From Agreia sp. Leaf283 (lineage in GTDB: Bacteria; Actinomycetota; Actinomycetes; Actinomycetales; Microbacteriaceae): DNA of 64,000 bases. How positions within the stretch are numbered: position 1 is the stretch's first letter; each line of letters starts with the position of its first letter. The notes beneath the pieces are model-generated. The model ran no database searches. It was not told the DNA's origin and saw only the letters and a program-made list of their open reading frames with translations. Location: assembly GCF_001422485.1 (NCBI RefSeq), contig NZ_LMNF01000001.1, positions 255,900 to 319,899 on the forward strand. Direction: 5' to 3'. The position numbers were made by a program, and so were the translations under genes. This document shows positions 26,177 through 34,427 of the stretch, piece after piece.

Positions 26177-27721
26177 CTAGTCGGTCGGCGCAGCGGCGTC
26201 CACAGGCCGGTAGCGACGCAGCACCGGCGAGAGCGGGGTCGTCGGGGTGCGCACCGCCACGTCGAAGCGCTGCAGCATCGCCGGCGTGGTCGGCGTCAGC
26301 TCGATGCGGCATTCCAGTTCGCCCGTGCGGCCGGGAATCGTCCAGGCGACGTGGGCCGGCGCGACCGACCAGGTGAGCCGGGCGTCGAGCGGCGGCGTGC
26401 CGTCGGCATCCAGAACCCCGCCGACCTCGGCGATCGCCGCCGCGATGCGCGCGTCGCGCACGTCGGCCGGCACGTCGCCGAGCAGGTTCGGGCTGAAGAT
26501 CGTGGGCGGCGTGGCCGCGTCGAGGATGCGCCCCGACCCGCGAACGGCCGTGTCGACGGCGCGGGCAGCCTCGACGGTCGAGGGCCAGAGCGGGATGCGC
26601 CGCGCGGGTTCGTCGCGCGAGCCCAGCACCAGGCGCAGCATGCCGGCCGCCGCGACCGACAGCTTCAGACCGTTGGTGTTGCCGAAGACCACGGCGCCGA
26701 CGCCCGACTCCAGGTGCCAGCGCATGTTCGACGACCAGCCGGGCAGACCGCCCGAGTGCTGGGCGAAGCGGCCGAAGCGCACGTCGTGCTCGACGTAGAG
26801 ACCGAGGCCGTAGCCCTGCGCCTCGAGGGTCTGATCGGCGGTTCGATCGGCGGCACCCGGCGCGACGGTGTGGATGCGCTGCATCTCGCGCCGCGATGCC
26901 CTGCTGAGAATGGCGTCGTCGGTGTTCGTCGGGTCGAAGGCGCTCGAGAGCCAGGCGCTCCAGCGGGCGATGTCGGGCGGGGTGCTGAACATGCTGGCGG
27001 CGCAGGCCCCGATGCCGCCACCGACGACGGGGCGCGAGACCCAGCTGGCTCCCTTGTCGTAGCTCGTGAAGCCGTGCGCGATGCCGCCGCCGCCCTCGCC
27101 GTCGCCCGCGAAATCGGCGGGCTTGTAGCCGGTGGAGGAGAGCCCGAGCGGCCCGAGGAACGTCTCGCGGGCGAACTGCTCGAAGCCCTGGCCGGTGAGG
27201 TCCTCGACGATCACGCCGAGCAGCCAGAAGCCCACGTTGGAGTACTGGAAGCCGACGCCGGGCAGGCCCGCGAAGCCCAGGCCCGCCTCGACGACGTCGA
27301 GGAAGTCGGCACGCGAGAGGGCCAGCTCGTGGTCGGCCCACCCGTTGTCCTCGGGCAGCCCCGAGGAGTTGCTCATGAGCATCCGCACCGTCACGGGCTG
27401 CACGACCCCGGCCTCGTCGACCGGGTCGCGGAACTGCGGCACGAGGTCGGAAACCCGATCGTCGAGCGAGAGCAGTCCGCGGTCGCGCAGCACGAGCACG
27501 GCGGCGATGCAGAAGCTCTTCGACATCGAGGCGATGCGGTAGATCGTGTTCTCGGCGGGCGCCCGGCCGTCGAGCTGGAACTCGCCGATGCCGTGGTGGA
27601 ACAGCACCCCGCTGCGATCGAAGACGGCGTAGCTGATCGACGGGCTCACCAGCTCGGTGTCGTCGAACCAGGAGCCAAGGCGCGCGACGACGTCGGCAGA
27701 CAGCTCGGATGCGGCGGTCAT
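26177..27721 (-). CDS. Serine hydrolase, class C beta-lactamase / penicillin-binding fold
   Basis: A 514-residue protein of the beta-lactamase-related (S12) family. The nucleophile motif is SMSK, Ser65-x-x-Lys68, within YRIASMSKSFC. The second motif is Tyr160-Ser161-Asn162 in GFQYSNVGFWLLG. The C-terminal HSGGLPGWSSNMRWH supplies the third-motif region (HSG-like). Residues beyond about 400 form an extra domain. No signal peptide is visible, so it is probably a cytoplasmic D-aminopeptidase- or esterase-like enzyme rather than a resistance lactamase. Its start lies 2 bp after the stop of the histidine phosphatase gene, so they form an operon. Confidence 0.88.
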   Translation of the reverse strand: MTAASELSADVVARLGSWFDDTELVSPSISYAVFDRSGVLFHHGIGEFQLDGRAPAENTIYRIASMSKSFCIAAVLVLRDRGLLSLDDRVSDLVPQFRDPVDEAGVVQPVTVRMLMSNSSGLPEDNGWADHELALSRADFLDVVEAGLGFAGLPGVGFQYSNVGFWLLGVIVEDLTGQGFEQFARETFLGPLGLSSTGYKPADFAGDGEGGGGIAHGFTSYDKGASWVSRPVVGGGIGACAASMFSTPPDIARWSAWLSSAFDPTNTDDAILSRASRREMQRIHTVAPGAADRTADQTLEAQGYGLGLYVEHDVRFGRFAQHSGGLPGWSSNMRWHLESGVGAVVFGNTNGLKLSVAAAGMLRLVLGSRDEPARRIPLWPSTVEAARAVDTAVRGSGRILDAATPPTIFSPNLLGDVPADVRDARIAAAIAEVGGVLDADGTPPLDARLTWSVAPAHVAWTIPGRTGELECRIELTPTTPAMLQRFDVAVRTPTTPLSPVLRRYRPVDAAAPTD

Positions 27722-27723
27722 GA

Positions 27724-28380
27724 TCAGCGGGTCTCGGATGCCGGGCCCGCGTGGGCGGCGTCGTCGACCGCGGCCCCACCGATGGCCTGGCCCATCCAGG
27801 TGAGCGCGCGCCAGCCCGACTCGGGGCTGCCCTCGAGAATGACGACGCCCGTGTTGCTCAACGAGTGCTCGGCCGAGAAGTCGGCGCTCACGTTCTCGGC
27901 GCGGGCTCCGACCCAGGACCGGATGATGGCTCCGTGCGACACGATCGCCACCGCGGAATGCCCCGTGGCGGCGGCCTCTGCGATCACCTCGTCGTAGCGG
28001 GCGTAGACCTCGGCGCCCGACTCGGCCCCGGGCATCCGCCGATCGACGTCGCCGTCGGCCCAGGCGATGACGGTCTCCATGTAGATGCGCACGGCCTCAT
28101 CGTCGTTGCGCATCTCGAGTTCTCCGGCATCCACCTCGCGAAGGCCCGAGCGGATCTCGACCGTGAGGCCGCGGGCCTCGGCAAGCGGCGCCGCCGTGAG
28201 CTGCGCGCGCAGTTGCGTCGAGGCGAAGATCGCGCCGATCGTCTCGTCGACGAGCGCGCCCGGAACAGCGGCGGCCTGCTCGACGCCGAGGTCGGTGAGG
28301 CCGGGTCCGGGAATCGCGGTGTCGAGGGCTCCGATGATGTTCGAGGGGGTCTGGCCGTGGCGGATCAGCAGTAAACGCAT
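27724..28380 (-). CDS. Histidine phosphatase family protein
   Basis: A 218-residue phosphoglycerate-mutase-like phosphatase. The catalytic LIRHGQT lies at residues 5-11, with a second histidine in AIVSHGAIIRSW and a glutamate in GLREVDAGELEMRN. This set fits a broad-specificity phosphatase of the CobC/GpmB type. The substrate is unknown. It is cotranscribed with the serine hydrolase downstream. The region upstream of its ATG is filled by repeat units that also end oleD. Confidence 0.92.
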   Translation of the reverse strand: MRLLLIRHGQTPSNIIGALDTAIPGPGLTDLGVEQAAAVPGALVDETIGAIFASTQLRAQLTAAPLAEARGLTVEIRSGLREVDAGELEMRNDDEAVRIYMETVIAWADGDVDRRMPGAESGAEVYARYDEVIAEAAATGHSAVAIVSHGAIIRSWVGARAENVSADFSAEHSLSNTGVVILEGSPESGWRALTWMGQAIGGAAVDDAAHAGPASETR

Positions 28381-28410
28381 CCTTCGACATTACCGGCCCG
28401 GTTCGTCGCG

Positions 28411-28526
28411 CCCCGTTCGTCGAGCCCCGTTCGTCGAGCCTGTCGAGACGGCCCCTTCGACAAGCTCAGGGAACGGGCCGTTCGTCGAGCCTGTCGAGAC
28501 GCGCCCTTCGACAAGCTCAGGGAACG
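28411..28526. repeat. Tandem REP-like units between oleD and the histidine phosphatase gene
   Basis: Direct CCCTTCGAC-N7-GGGAACG units lie at 28453-28475 and 28504-28526, alternating with GTTCGTCGAGCC and CCTGTCGAGAC stretches. The second unit provides the last codons and stop codon of oleD. Confidence 0.8.
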
Positions 28527-29503
28527 GAGCGCTCAGCCGTCGCGTAGTGCGCGGCAAGGCGGCGCAGCCCCTCGTCGAGGCTCACCGCGGGCTGCCATCG
28601 CAGCTCTGCGCGGGTGCGTCGCTGGTCGAACCAGTGCGCGGTCGAGAGCTGCTCCGCGAGAAAACGCGTCATCGGCGGCTCGTCGACCCCCGGCTTCACG
28701 CGCCAGACGGCCTCGATCAGGGAGCCCGCGACCCGGGCGACCCCGGCGGGAACGCTCCACGCCGGCGCCGGAACACCTGCCGCAGCGCAGATGCCCGCGA
28801 GCAGCTCGGCCACGGGGCGCGGCTCTCCATTGGTGATCACGTAGGCGTTGCCGTGCACCTCGTCGACGCGCTCGAGGGCGGCGGCGATCGCGGTCGCGGC
28901 GTTGTCGATGTACGTGGTGTCGATCAGCGCGGCGCCCCGGTCGAGCAGCGGCAGCCGCCCCGCCCGCGCGCGCTCCACGATGCGTTCGATGAGCTGCGTG
29001 TCGCCCGGCCCCCACACCAGGTGCGGCCGCACGGCCACGACCCGCAGCGACGCGGAGTCCGCACCAAGGGCCAGCAGCTCGGCGCGCGCCTTTGTACGGG
29101 CGTACTCGCCGCGTGCGTGCGCGGGGTCGGCCGGCTGCGCGTCGTCTCCGACGATGGATGCCCCGGCGTGCGCCACCGACGGCGACGACACGAAAACGAG
29201 ACGGCCGGCCCCGGCCTGGCGCATCGCCGCGATCAGGGTACGCGTGCCGCCGACGTTCACGGCCTCGAACTCGGCCGGGTCGCCGGCCAACGAGACCTTC
29301 GCGGCCAGGTGCACCACGGCATCCATGCCCTCGACGGCGCGTTCGACGTCGGCCTGCGACGTCAGGGAGCCGAGGACGTCGTCGACGCCGTCGACACCGG
29401 ATGGCCGCCGCTGGAACGTGCGCACCTCGTGCCCGGCGCCGGCGATCTCGCGGGCGACGGCGCCTCCGAGGAAGCCGCTGGCCCCCGTGACGAGAACCTT
29501 CAC
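28517..29503 (-). CDS. oleD: OleD, NAD(P)-dependent 2-alkyl-3-ketoacid reductase
   Basis: A 328-residue extended SDR. The N-terminal VLVTGASGFLGGAVARE gives the NAD(P) motif. The catalytic Tyr-x-x-x-Lys is in GEYARTKARAELLAL, with LVFVSSPSVAHAG supplying the upstream serine region. In olefin synthesis OleD reduces the 2-alkyl-3-ketoacid made by OleA to the beta-hydroxy acid used by OleC. The start is a GTG at 29503 overlapping the oleBC stop as GTGA. The final residues (AERSVP) and stop codon are encoded by a REP unit. Assignment rests on the complete, ordered cluster; alone it would be called an NAD-dependent epimerase. Confidence 0.9.
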   Translation of the reverse strand: MKVLVTGASGFLGGAVAREIAGAGHEVRTFQRRPSGVDGVDDVLGSLTSQADVERAVEGMDAVVHLAAKVSLAGDPAEFEAVNVGGTRTLIAAMRQAGAGRLVFVSSPSVAHAGASIVGDDAQPADPAHARGEYARTKARAELLALGADSASLRVVAVRPHLVWGPGDTQLIERIVERARAGRLPLLDRGAALIDTTYIDNAATAIAAALERVDEVHGNAYVITNGEPRPVAELLAGICAAAGVPAPAWSVPAGVARVAGSLIEAVWRVKPGVDEPPMTRFLAEQLSTAHWFDQRRTRAELRWQPAVSLDEGLRRLAAHYATAERSVP

Positions 29504-32262
29504 GGTGCGCTCAGCTTCGCACCCGAGAGCACTCCCTCGGCCCAGCGCGACAGGGCCGAGCGGTCGATCTTCGAGTTGTGCCGGATGTCGGTGGGCAGGG
29601 CGGCGACGACGAGCACTGCCGCGATGTCGAGTGCTGTCGCGTGGCGAACGGCGGCAACGAGGTCGCTGTCGCCGAGGGCTGCGGGGCGGCTCGCGGCCGG
29701 GTCGGTCTCGAGCACGGCGACGAGCTGCTGCGTTCCGCGAGGACCGATGCCGGCGAGGGCCGCCCTGTTCACGCCGAGCAGCGACTCGATCCTCTGCTCG
29801 GGGCCGACGGGTGTGATGACTCCCCCGGCCGTGATGATCACGTGGGGAAGGCGGCCCTCCACCCAAAGGCGTCCGGCGGCGTCGAGGTGCCCGACGTCTC
29901 CGGTGCGGTGCCACCGCTCGCCCTCCGCGGCCGGAACCGAGTCGGCGTCGGCGATGCGGTTGGTGGCCCAGAGCCTGTCATACGACTGCTTCAGGTGCGG
30001 AGCCGACAGAACGATCTCCCCCGTGACGCCGGGCCGATCGCTCGGCCCGCCCACGGGCATCCCGTTCTCGTCGAGGGCCGCGATGCGCACACGCACCGAC
30101 CCCGCGGGGCGTCCGACGCAGACGCCGCCCGCGTGCTCGCCGCCGGGCAGCGCGGCGGCATCGGCGGCGGCGGCGCGGATTCCGTCGAGCGTGATGTCGG
30201 TCATCAGCAGCCCCTCGGTCATGCCGTAGGGGGTGTGCGGGGTGGCGTTCGGCATCAGGCGACCGGCCGCGGCGAGCAGCGACTCGGGCACGGGGGCACC
30301 CGCCGAGAGGAAGGTGTGCACGCCCGCGAGCGCCGCCATGTCGGAGGCGTCGAGGGCATCCGCCGTCGCGACCACGTTGGCGAGCGCGGCCGGCGAGAGG
30401 AAGACGACCGAGGCATCCACCGCGGCCGCCGCCCGGGCGGTGGCCTTCGCCGTGAGCGTGCGCGGCGACGTCACGTTCATATCGGGAGTCACCGAGCGCG
30501 CACCGAGGGCGGGGCCGAGCAGCGCGAACGGGGCGAAGCCGGCGACGAGCCCGGTGCCGACGCCCACGTCGTACTGCGACGAGAGGGCGTCGCGCACGGC
30601 CTCGAGCTGTTCGTGCGTGTACACGACGCCCTTGGCCGGTCCGGTCGATCCCGACGTGAAGAGAACGGCGGCGACAGCGGATGCCGCGGGCGGCTCCGGC
30701 AGGGATTCGTCGGCGCCCAGCCGCGCGACCTCGCCGAGGGAGTGACGCACGCCGAGGGCGAGCGCGGTGGGCAGGGGAAGCGTGGTGGTGGAGATCTTCT
30801 GGCCGGGCCAGGAGAACGCGCGGGCCACGGTGAGTCCGGGCAGGGCGCCGATCACGTGGTCGGGGCGGGCACCGCGCACGGCGCGGGTCAGGCCGGGCAG
30901 GCCGAGGCCCGCGTCGGCGACGACCACGACCGCGCCGATGCGCAGGCAGGCGTAGAGCACGGCGGTGAGGTCTGCGCTCGGCGGGATGAGGAGGGAGACG
31001 CGGTCGCCGGGCTTCACTCCTGCGCGCACGAGTCCTGCGGCGAGCTGGCGCACGCGCTTGGAGAGGAGCTTCCACGAGACCGTGCGGTACGGCTTCATGT
31101 CGACGAGCGCCGTCTCGGAGCTGTCGCGCAGCTCGTCGAGCACGCTCCAGAGGGGTCGCTCCGACGCCTCCCGTTCCCTGAGCTTGTCGAAGGGGAGCTT
31201 GTCGAGCTCTCGTTCCCTGAGCTTGTCGAAGGGGAGCTTGTCGACGGGCTCGGTTCCCTTCGACAGGCTCAGGGAACGGGAACGGGACAGACCACCCAGC
31301 CAGTCGAGAACGACCGGCGCGTACTCCACGTCCTCCGCGATCATGTGCCCGGCGCCCTCGAACCTGTGGATGTCGGCCAGCGGCATCCGTTCGGCGAGGT
31401 CGTCGAGGTAGGTGTCGGAGAAGATCGGGTCTCGCGGGCCCCACAGCATGAGCGACGGAACGCCCAGCTCGCGCACACCGGCCGCGATGCGCTCGAGCTC
31501 ATTCCACGACTCGTGCTGCTCGTCGACCGGGATGTCGGCCACGAACGCGCCGATGCCGCCGCGCCGGTCGGCCGAGCGATACGGCGCGCGGTAGCCGTTC
31601 TTGACCTCGGCGGAGAGAGGCGGATGCGCCAGCGCCAGCGTCGTCTCGAGGAAGGCGGGCGTGGCCACGGTCGCGCGCCCCAGCACCCCGCGCTGCAGGG
31701 CGAGCCGCAGCGGCCAGGGGATGGCGCGGTCTTCGGGCTGGTGGATGGCGGTGTTCAGCAGCACGACGCCGGAGAGGAGCTCGGGGTGGTCGACCGCCCA
31801 GCCCATCGAGACGACGCCGCCCCAGTCGTGCCCGACCGTGACGACCGGGCCGGTGAGGTCGAGGGTGTCGGTGAGGGCGGCGAGGTCGGTGACCCGACGT
31901 TCGAGCGGCCGCTCCGTGCCTGTGCGCTCCGAGAAGCCCATCTCGAGCTGGTCGACGGCGATGACCCGCCACACGTCGTCCGAGCCGGAGCCCGTCGCTG
32001 CGGCCACGAGCCCGCGCCACAGGTACGACCAGGTGGGGTTGCCGTGAACGCAGAGCAGCGTGCCCACGGGGGTCACTCCGAGCTCGTCGAGCACAGGGCC
32101 GTTGTCGAGCAGATGCCAGGTGACCGGGCGACCGGAGCCGCTGTCTGCGACCTCGACGAGGCGGGAGAATCGCGCATCCATGCCCGGCAGGCCGGCGGGC
32201 GGGAGAGACGCGGCAGCGGTTCGACCCGCCGACCGGGGCAGGCGGGAGGAGCCGTGACTCAC
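29500..32262 (-). CDS. oleBC: OleBC fusion: beta-lactone decarboxylase and olefin beta-lactone synthetase
   Basis: A 920-residue fusion. The N-terminal part (about 28-325) is an alpha/beta hydrolase of the haloalkane-dehalogenase type: LLCVHGNPTWSYLWRG, nucleophile elbow VTVGHDWGG with the Asp, LMLWGPRDPIF, and the His in GAGHMI. The C-terminal part (about 366-920) is an AMP-forming ligase: VLFTSGSTGPAKGVVYTH, PHTPYGMTEG and HRTGDVGHLDAAG. OleC makes a beta-lactone from the OleD product and OleB decarboxylates it to a cis-olefin. Fused OleBC is known from actinobacteria such as Micrococcus luteus. Residues about 329-364 are encoded by three REP-like units (31172-31278). The GTG at 32262 overlaps the oleA stop; the open frame further upstream is antiphase inside oleA and spurious. 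Confidence 0.92.
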   Translation of the reverse strand: MSHGSSRLPRSAGRTAAASLPPAGLPGMDARFSRLVEVADSGSGRPVTWHLLDNGPVLDELGVTPVGTLLCVHGNPTWSYLWRGLVAAATGSGSDDVWRVIAVDQLEMGFSERTGTERPLERRVTDLAALTDTLDLTGPVVTVGHDWGGVVSMGWAVDHPELLSGVVLLNTAIHQPEDRAIPWPLRLALQRGVLGRATVATPAFLETTLALAHPPLSAEVKNGYRAPYRSADRRGGIGAFVADIPVDEQHESWNELERIAAGVRELGVPSLMLWGPRDPIFSDTYLDDLAERMPLADIHRFEGAGHMIAEDVEYAPVVLDWLGGLSRSRSLSLSKGTEPVDKLPFDKLRERELDKLPFDKLREREASERPLWSVLDELRDSSETALVDMKPYRTVSWKLLSKRVRQLAAGLVRAGVKPGDRVSLLIPPSADLTAVLYACLRIGAVVVVADAGLGLPGLTRAVRGARPDHVIGALPGLTVARAFSWPGQKISTTTLPLPTALALGVRHSLGEVARLGADESLPEPPAASAVAAVLFTSGSTGPAKGVVYTHEQLEAVRDALSSQYDVGVGTGLVAGFAPFALLGPALGARSVTPDMNVTSPRTLTAKATARAAAAVDASVVFLSPAALANVVATADALDASDMAALAGVHTFLSAGAPVPESLLAAAGRLMPNATPHTPYGMTEGLLMTDITLDGIRAAAADAAALPGGEHAGGVCVGRPAGSVRVRIAALDENGMPVGGPSDRPGVTGEIVLSAPHLKQSYDRLWATNRIADADSVPAAEGERWHRTGDVGHLDAAGRLWVEGRLPHVIITAGGVITPVGPEQRIESLLGVNRAALAGIGPRGTQQLVAVLETDPAASRPAALGDSDLVAAVRHATALDIAAVLVVAALPTDIRHNSKIDRSALSRWAEGVLSGAKLSAP
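31172..31278. repeat. Three REP-like units inside oleBC
   Basis: Inverted-orientation units lie at 31172-31194 and 31211-31233, and a forward unit at 31256-31278. All are read in frame as the linker between OleB and OleC. The second and third could pair in the mRNA. Confidence 0.85.
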
Positions 32263-33281
32263 CAGGCGATCTCCATCATGGAGGTGTTGAGGCCGGAGCC
32301 GACCCCCATCAGCAGAACGCGATTGCCGCGCACGAGCTTCGAGGCCTCCTGCGCGAGCGTGATCGGAATCGACGCGGGACCCACGTTGCCGAGCAGCGGG
32401 AAGGTGATGGGCACGCGGGTGGCGTCGAGGTTCGCGGCCTTGACGATGGCGTTCGTGTGCACCGACGAGACCTGGTGCATGATGTAGCGGTCCATGTGCG
32501 ACCAGCTCCACTGGCGCTTCGCGTCTTTCCAGGCGCTCACGACCAGCTCCATGCCGCCCTTGAGCAGGGCCTTCGCGTCGGTGAACATGCCGTCGACGCT
32601 GCCGACGCAGAGGTCGTTGAACTGGGTGGCCGCGCGGGTGATGCCGCCGAGCATGCGGTGGCCTTCCGGATGCAGGTCGGCCCGGCCGATCACGGCCGCT
32701 GCGGCGCCCGAACCCAGGGTCAGGCTCGCGAACTCGCTCATGAAGTCCTTGCGCTTGATGCCCTCGCGGCCCAGGCGCTCGATGGTGTTGACCTGGATCT
32801 CGTCGGCGTCTTCGCCGTCGATGATCACGGCGTAGTCGATCTGGCCGGCGTCGATGAGCTGGCCCGCGAGCGCCATGCCGTTCACGAAGCCGAGGCAGGC
32901 GTTGGCGATGTCGAAGTTCGTTGCCGAGCTCGGCAGGCCGAGCCCGTGGTGGATGCGCACGGCGACGGAGGGCTCGAGGTGCTTGCGGGTCACGGAGGTG
33001 TTGATGAGCAGGCCCACCTGGTCGGGCCGGATGCCCGCCTCGGCGAGGGCCTTCTTGCCCGCTTCGATGGCGGCGTCGTCGAAGGTCTGGCCCTCTCCCC
33101 AGTTGCGGCGCTCGTGCACTCCGGCGACGCGCTGCAGGAGCCCGGTGGGAAGCTTGAGGCGTTTGAGCGCGGGAGCGAGGCGACGATCGATCTCTTCGGA
33201 TGTCGTGATTCGGGTCGCCATGGTGGTTGCGACCGACAGAAGTGCGACATTGCGGTGAGTCGTCGTAGCGTTTCCGTCCAA
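32259..33281 (-). CDS. oleA: OleA, thiolase-type acyl-CoA condensing enzyme
   Basis: A 340-residue ketosynthase-III-like protein that condenses two fatty acyl-CoAs head to head into a 2-alkyl-3-ketoacid. The active-site Cys is in FDIANACLGFVNG, the His in YIMHQVSSVHT and the Asn in LLGNVGPASIP. The SVTRKHLEPSVA segment holds the conserved glutamate that acts across the dimer in Xanthomonas OleA. Start choice: the family N-terminus (GNATTTHRNVALLSV) is encoded only if a TTG at 33281 is used, and an AGGA sequence lies 7 bp before it. The alternative ATG at 33221 would delete the first strand. It leads the coupled run oleA-oleBC-oleD. Confidence 0.92.
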   Translation of the reverse strand: MDGNATTTHRNVALLSVATTMATRITTSEEIDRRLAPALKRLKLPTGLLQRVAGVHERRNWGEGQTFDDAAIEAGKKALAEAGIRPDQVGLLINTSVTRKHLEPSVAVRIHHGLGLPSSATNFDIANACLGFVNGMALAGQLIDAGQIDYAVIIDGEDADEIQVNTIERLGREGIKRKDFMSEFASLTLGSGAAAAVIGRADLHPEGHRMLGGITRAATQFNDLCVGSVDGMFTDAKALLKGGMELVVSAWKDAKRQWSWSHMDRYIMHQVSSVHTNAIVKAANLDATRVPITFPLLGNVGPASIPITLAQEASKLVRGNRVLLMGVGSGLNTSMMEIAW

Positions 33282-33398
33282 CGGAGGTTCCTATCGAGTT
33301 GTGTTCGTGGGGTGCGGCTCGCAAACTGAGCGATCGTCCACAGGAGAGTTTAGTTCCTCACAAGCTGGGGGTTGCCCCACTTGACTCCTCACCGCAGA

Positions 33399-33455
33399 GC
33401 GGGAGTTCCCGCCGGGCGCGGTGGCTGGGCCACGGCTCTCGGCGGGAACTCCCGC
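33399..33455. repeat. 57-bp double-hairpin repeat, copy 1
   Basis: Outer arms GCGGGAGTTCCCGCC (33399-33413) and GGCGGGAACTCCCGC (33441-33455) are fully complementary. An inner stem GTGGC/GCCAC (33421-33425, 33429-33433) has a 3-nt loop. The copy sits just downstream of the qorB stop. A second copy of equal length is at 40701-40757. Confidence 0.8.
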
Positions 33456-33477
33456 GCATCCACGTCTTCTCGGTGGG

Positions 33478-34338
33478 CTACTTGAGTGCAGCGGCGATCG
33501 CGTCGGCGAGCGGCGTGCTCTCGCGCCCGAGCAGGCGCTGCAGGTCGCCCGAGTCGGTGAAGAGGTCGCCGCGCTTCGTCGCCACGTCGAGCGCCGTCAC
33601 GAAGCCGGCCGTTCCCGAATCCAGACCGACGCCTTCGAGCGTGGCGACGAGCTCGTCGGGGGTCACGTCGCGGTAGACGATCGTCGTGCCCGTGGCCGTG
33701 GAGAGCGCGGCAGCGAGGTCGGTCATCGTGAAGGCCGGAGCGCCGCCCAGCTCGTAGACCGCGTTCTCGTGGCCGGACTGCACGAGCGCGGCGGCCGCGG
33801 CCTCGGCGAAGTCGGCGCGGGGTGCGCCCGAGACGAGTCCGTCGCCGGCTGCTCCGACGATCTCGCCCGTCGCGCGGTACTGCTCGACCTGGCCGAGGTA
33901 GTTCTCGATGTACCAGCCGTTGCGCAGAATGGTGAAGGCGATGCCGGATGCCCGAAGAGCCTCCTCTGTCGCCTTGTGCTCCGGGGCGAGAGCCAGCTCG
34001 GTCGTGTCGGCGCGCGGCGCGCTCGTGTAGGCGATGCGCGAGACGCCGGCCGCCTTCGCCGCATCGATCACGTTGGTGTGCTGAGGCACGCGCTGGCCGA
34101 CCTCGCTGCCCGAGACGAGCAGAAGGGTGTCGACTCCCGCGAGGGCGTCGGGCAGCGTGGCGGCGTCGGAGTAGTCGGCGGCGCGGACCTGAACGCCCTG
34201 ATCGGCGAGGTCCTGGACCTTCGAGGGCGTGCGCACGAGGGCGACGATGTCGCTCGCGAGCACCCCGGCCTCGATGAGCGAGGTGACGGCGTGGTGACCG
34301 AACGGTCCTGATGCTCCGGTGACGGCGTAGGTGGTCAT
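33478..34338 (-). CDS. qorB: NmrA/QorB-like NAD(P)H:quinone oxidoreductase
   Basis: A 286-residue atypical SDR, the same length as E. coli QorB (YtfG). The N-terminus TYAVTGASGPFGHHAVTSLI is the NADPH fold. IVALVRTPSKVQDL, LLLVSGSEVGQRVPQHTNVI and FTILRNGWYIENYLGQ follow, all typical of QorB. It reduces quinones and lacks an active Tyr-x-x-x-Lys. The ATG at 34338 has AAGGAG at good distance; the longer frame to 34377 runs into the regulator intergenic region. The divergent HxlR-type regulator gene makes this the same pair as qorB/qorR in E. coli and Corynebacterium. Confidence 0.88.
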   Translation of the reverse strand: MTTYAVTGASGPFGHHAVTSLIEAGVLASDIVALVRTPSKVQDLADQGVQVRAADYSDAATLPDALAGVDTLLLVSGSEVGQRVPQHTNVIDAAKAAGVSRIAYTSAPRADTTELALAPEHKATEEALRASGIAFTILRNGWYIENYLGQVEQYRATGEIVGAAGDGLVSGAPRADFAEAAAAALVQSGHENAVYELGGAPAFTMTDLAAALSTATGTTIVYRDVTPDELVATLEGVGLDSGTAGFVTALDVATKRGDLFTDSGDLQRLLGRESTPLADAIAAALK

Positions 34339-34368
34339 GATGTTGCTCCTTCTCGAGGGCTTTCGTTC

Positions 34369-34389
34369 GTGTAGCACTAACTATTACAC
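34369..34389. promoter_or_regulatory. Candidate QorR operator between qorB and its regulator
   Basis: GTGTA-N11-TACAC forms a perfect 5-bp-arm dyad in an AT-rich stretch midway between the two start codons, where an HxlR-family autoregulator would be expected to bind. On the plus strand a TACGAT hexamer at 34417-34422, just before GGAGACATG, may be the -10 or part of a short leader. Confidence 0.45.
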
Positions 34390-34427
34390 AGTACCCCCAA
34401 AAGCGCAGCACAGGCTACGATGGAGAC

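Noticed and set aside
26177-27721. Beta-lactam resistance gene
   Set aside because: S12-type motifs are present, but there is no signal peptide, and the size and C-terminal domain fit peptidase or esterase relatives better.
32263-33324. 5' extension of the oleBC open frame across oleA
   Set aside because: It is antiphase to the well-conserved oleA gene, gives Arg/Pro/His-rich shadow protein, and a GTGA-coupled start at 32262 explains the gene fully.
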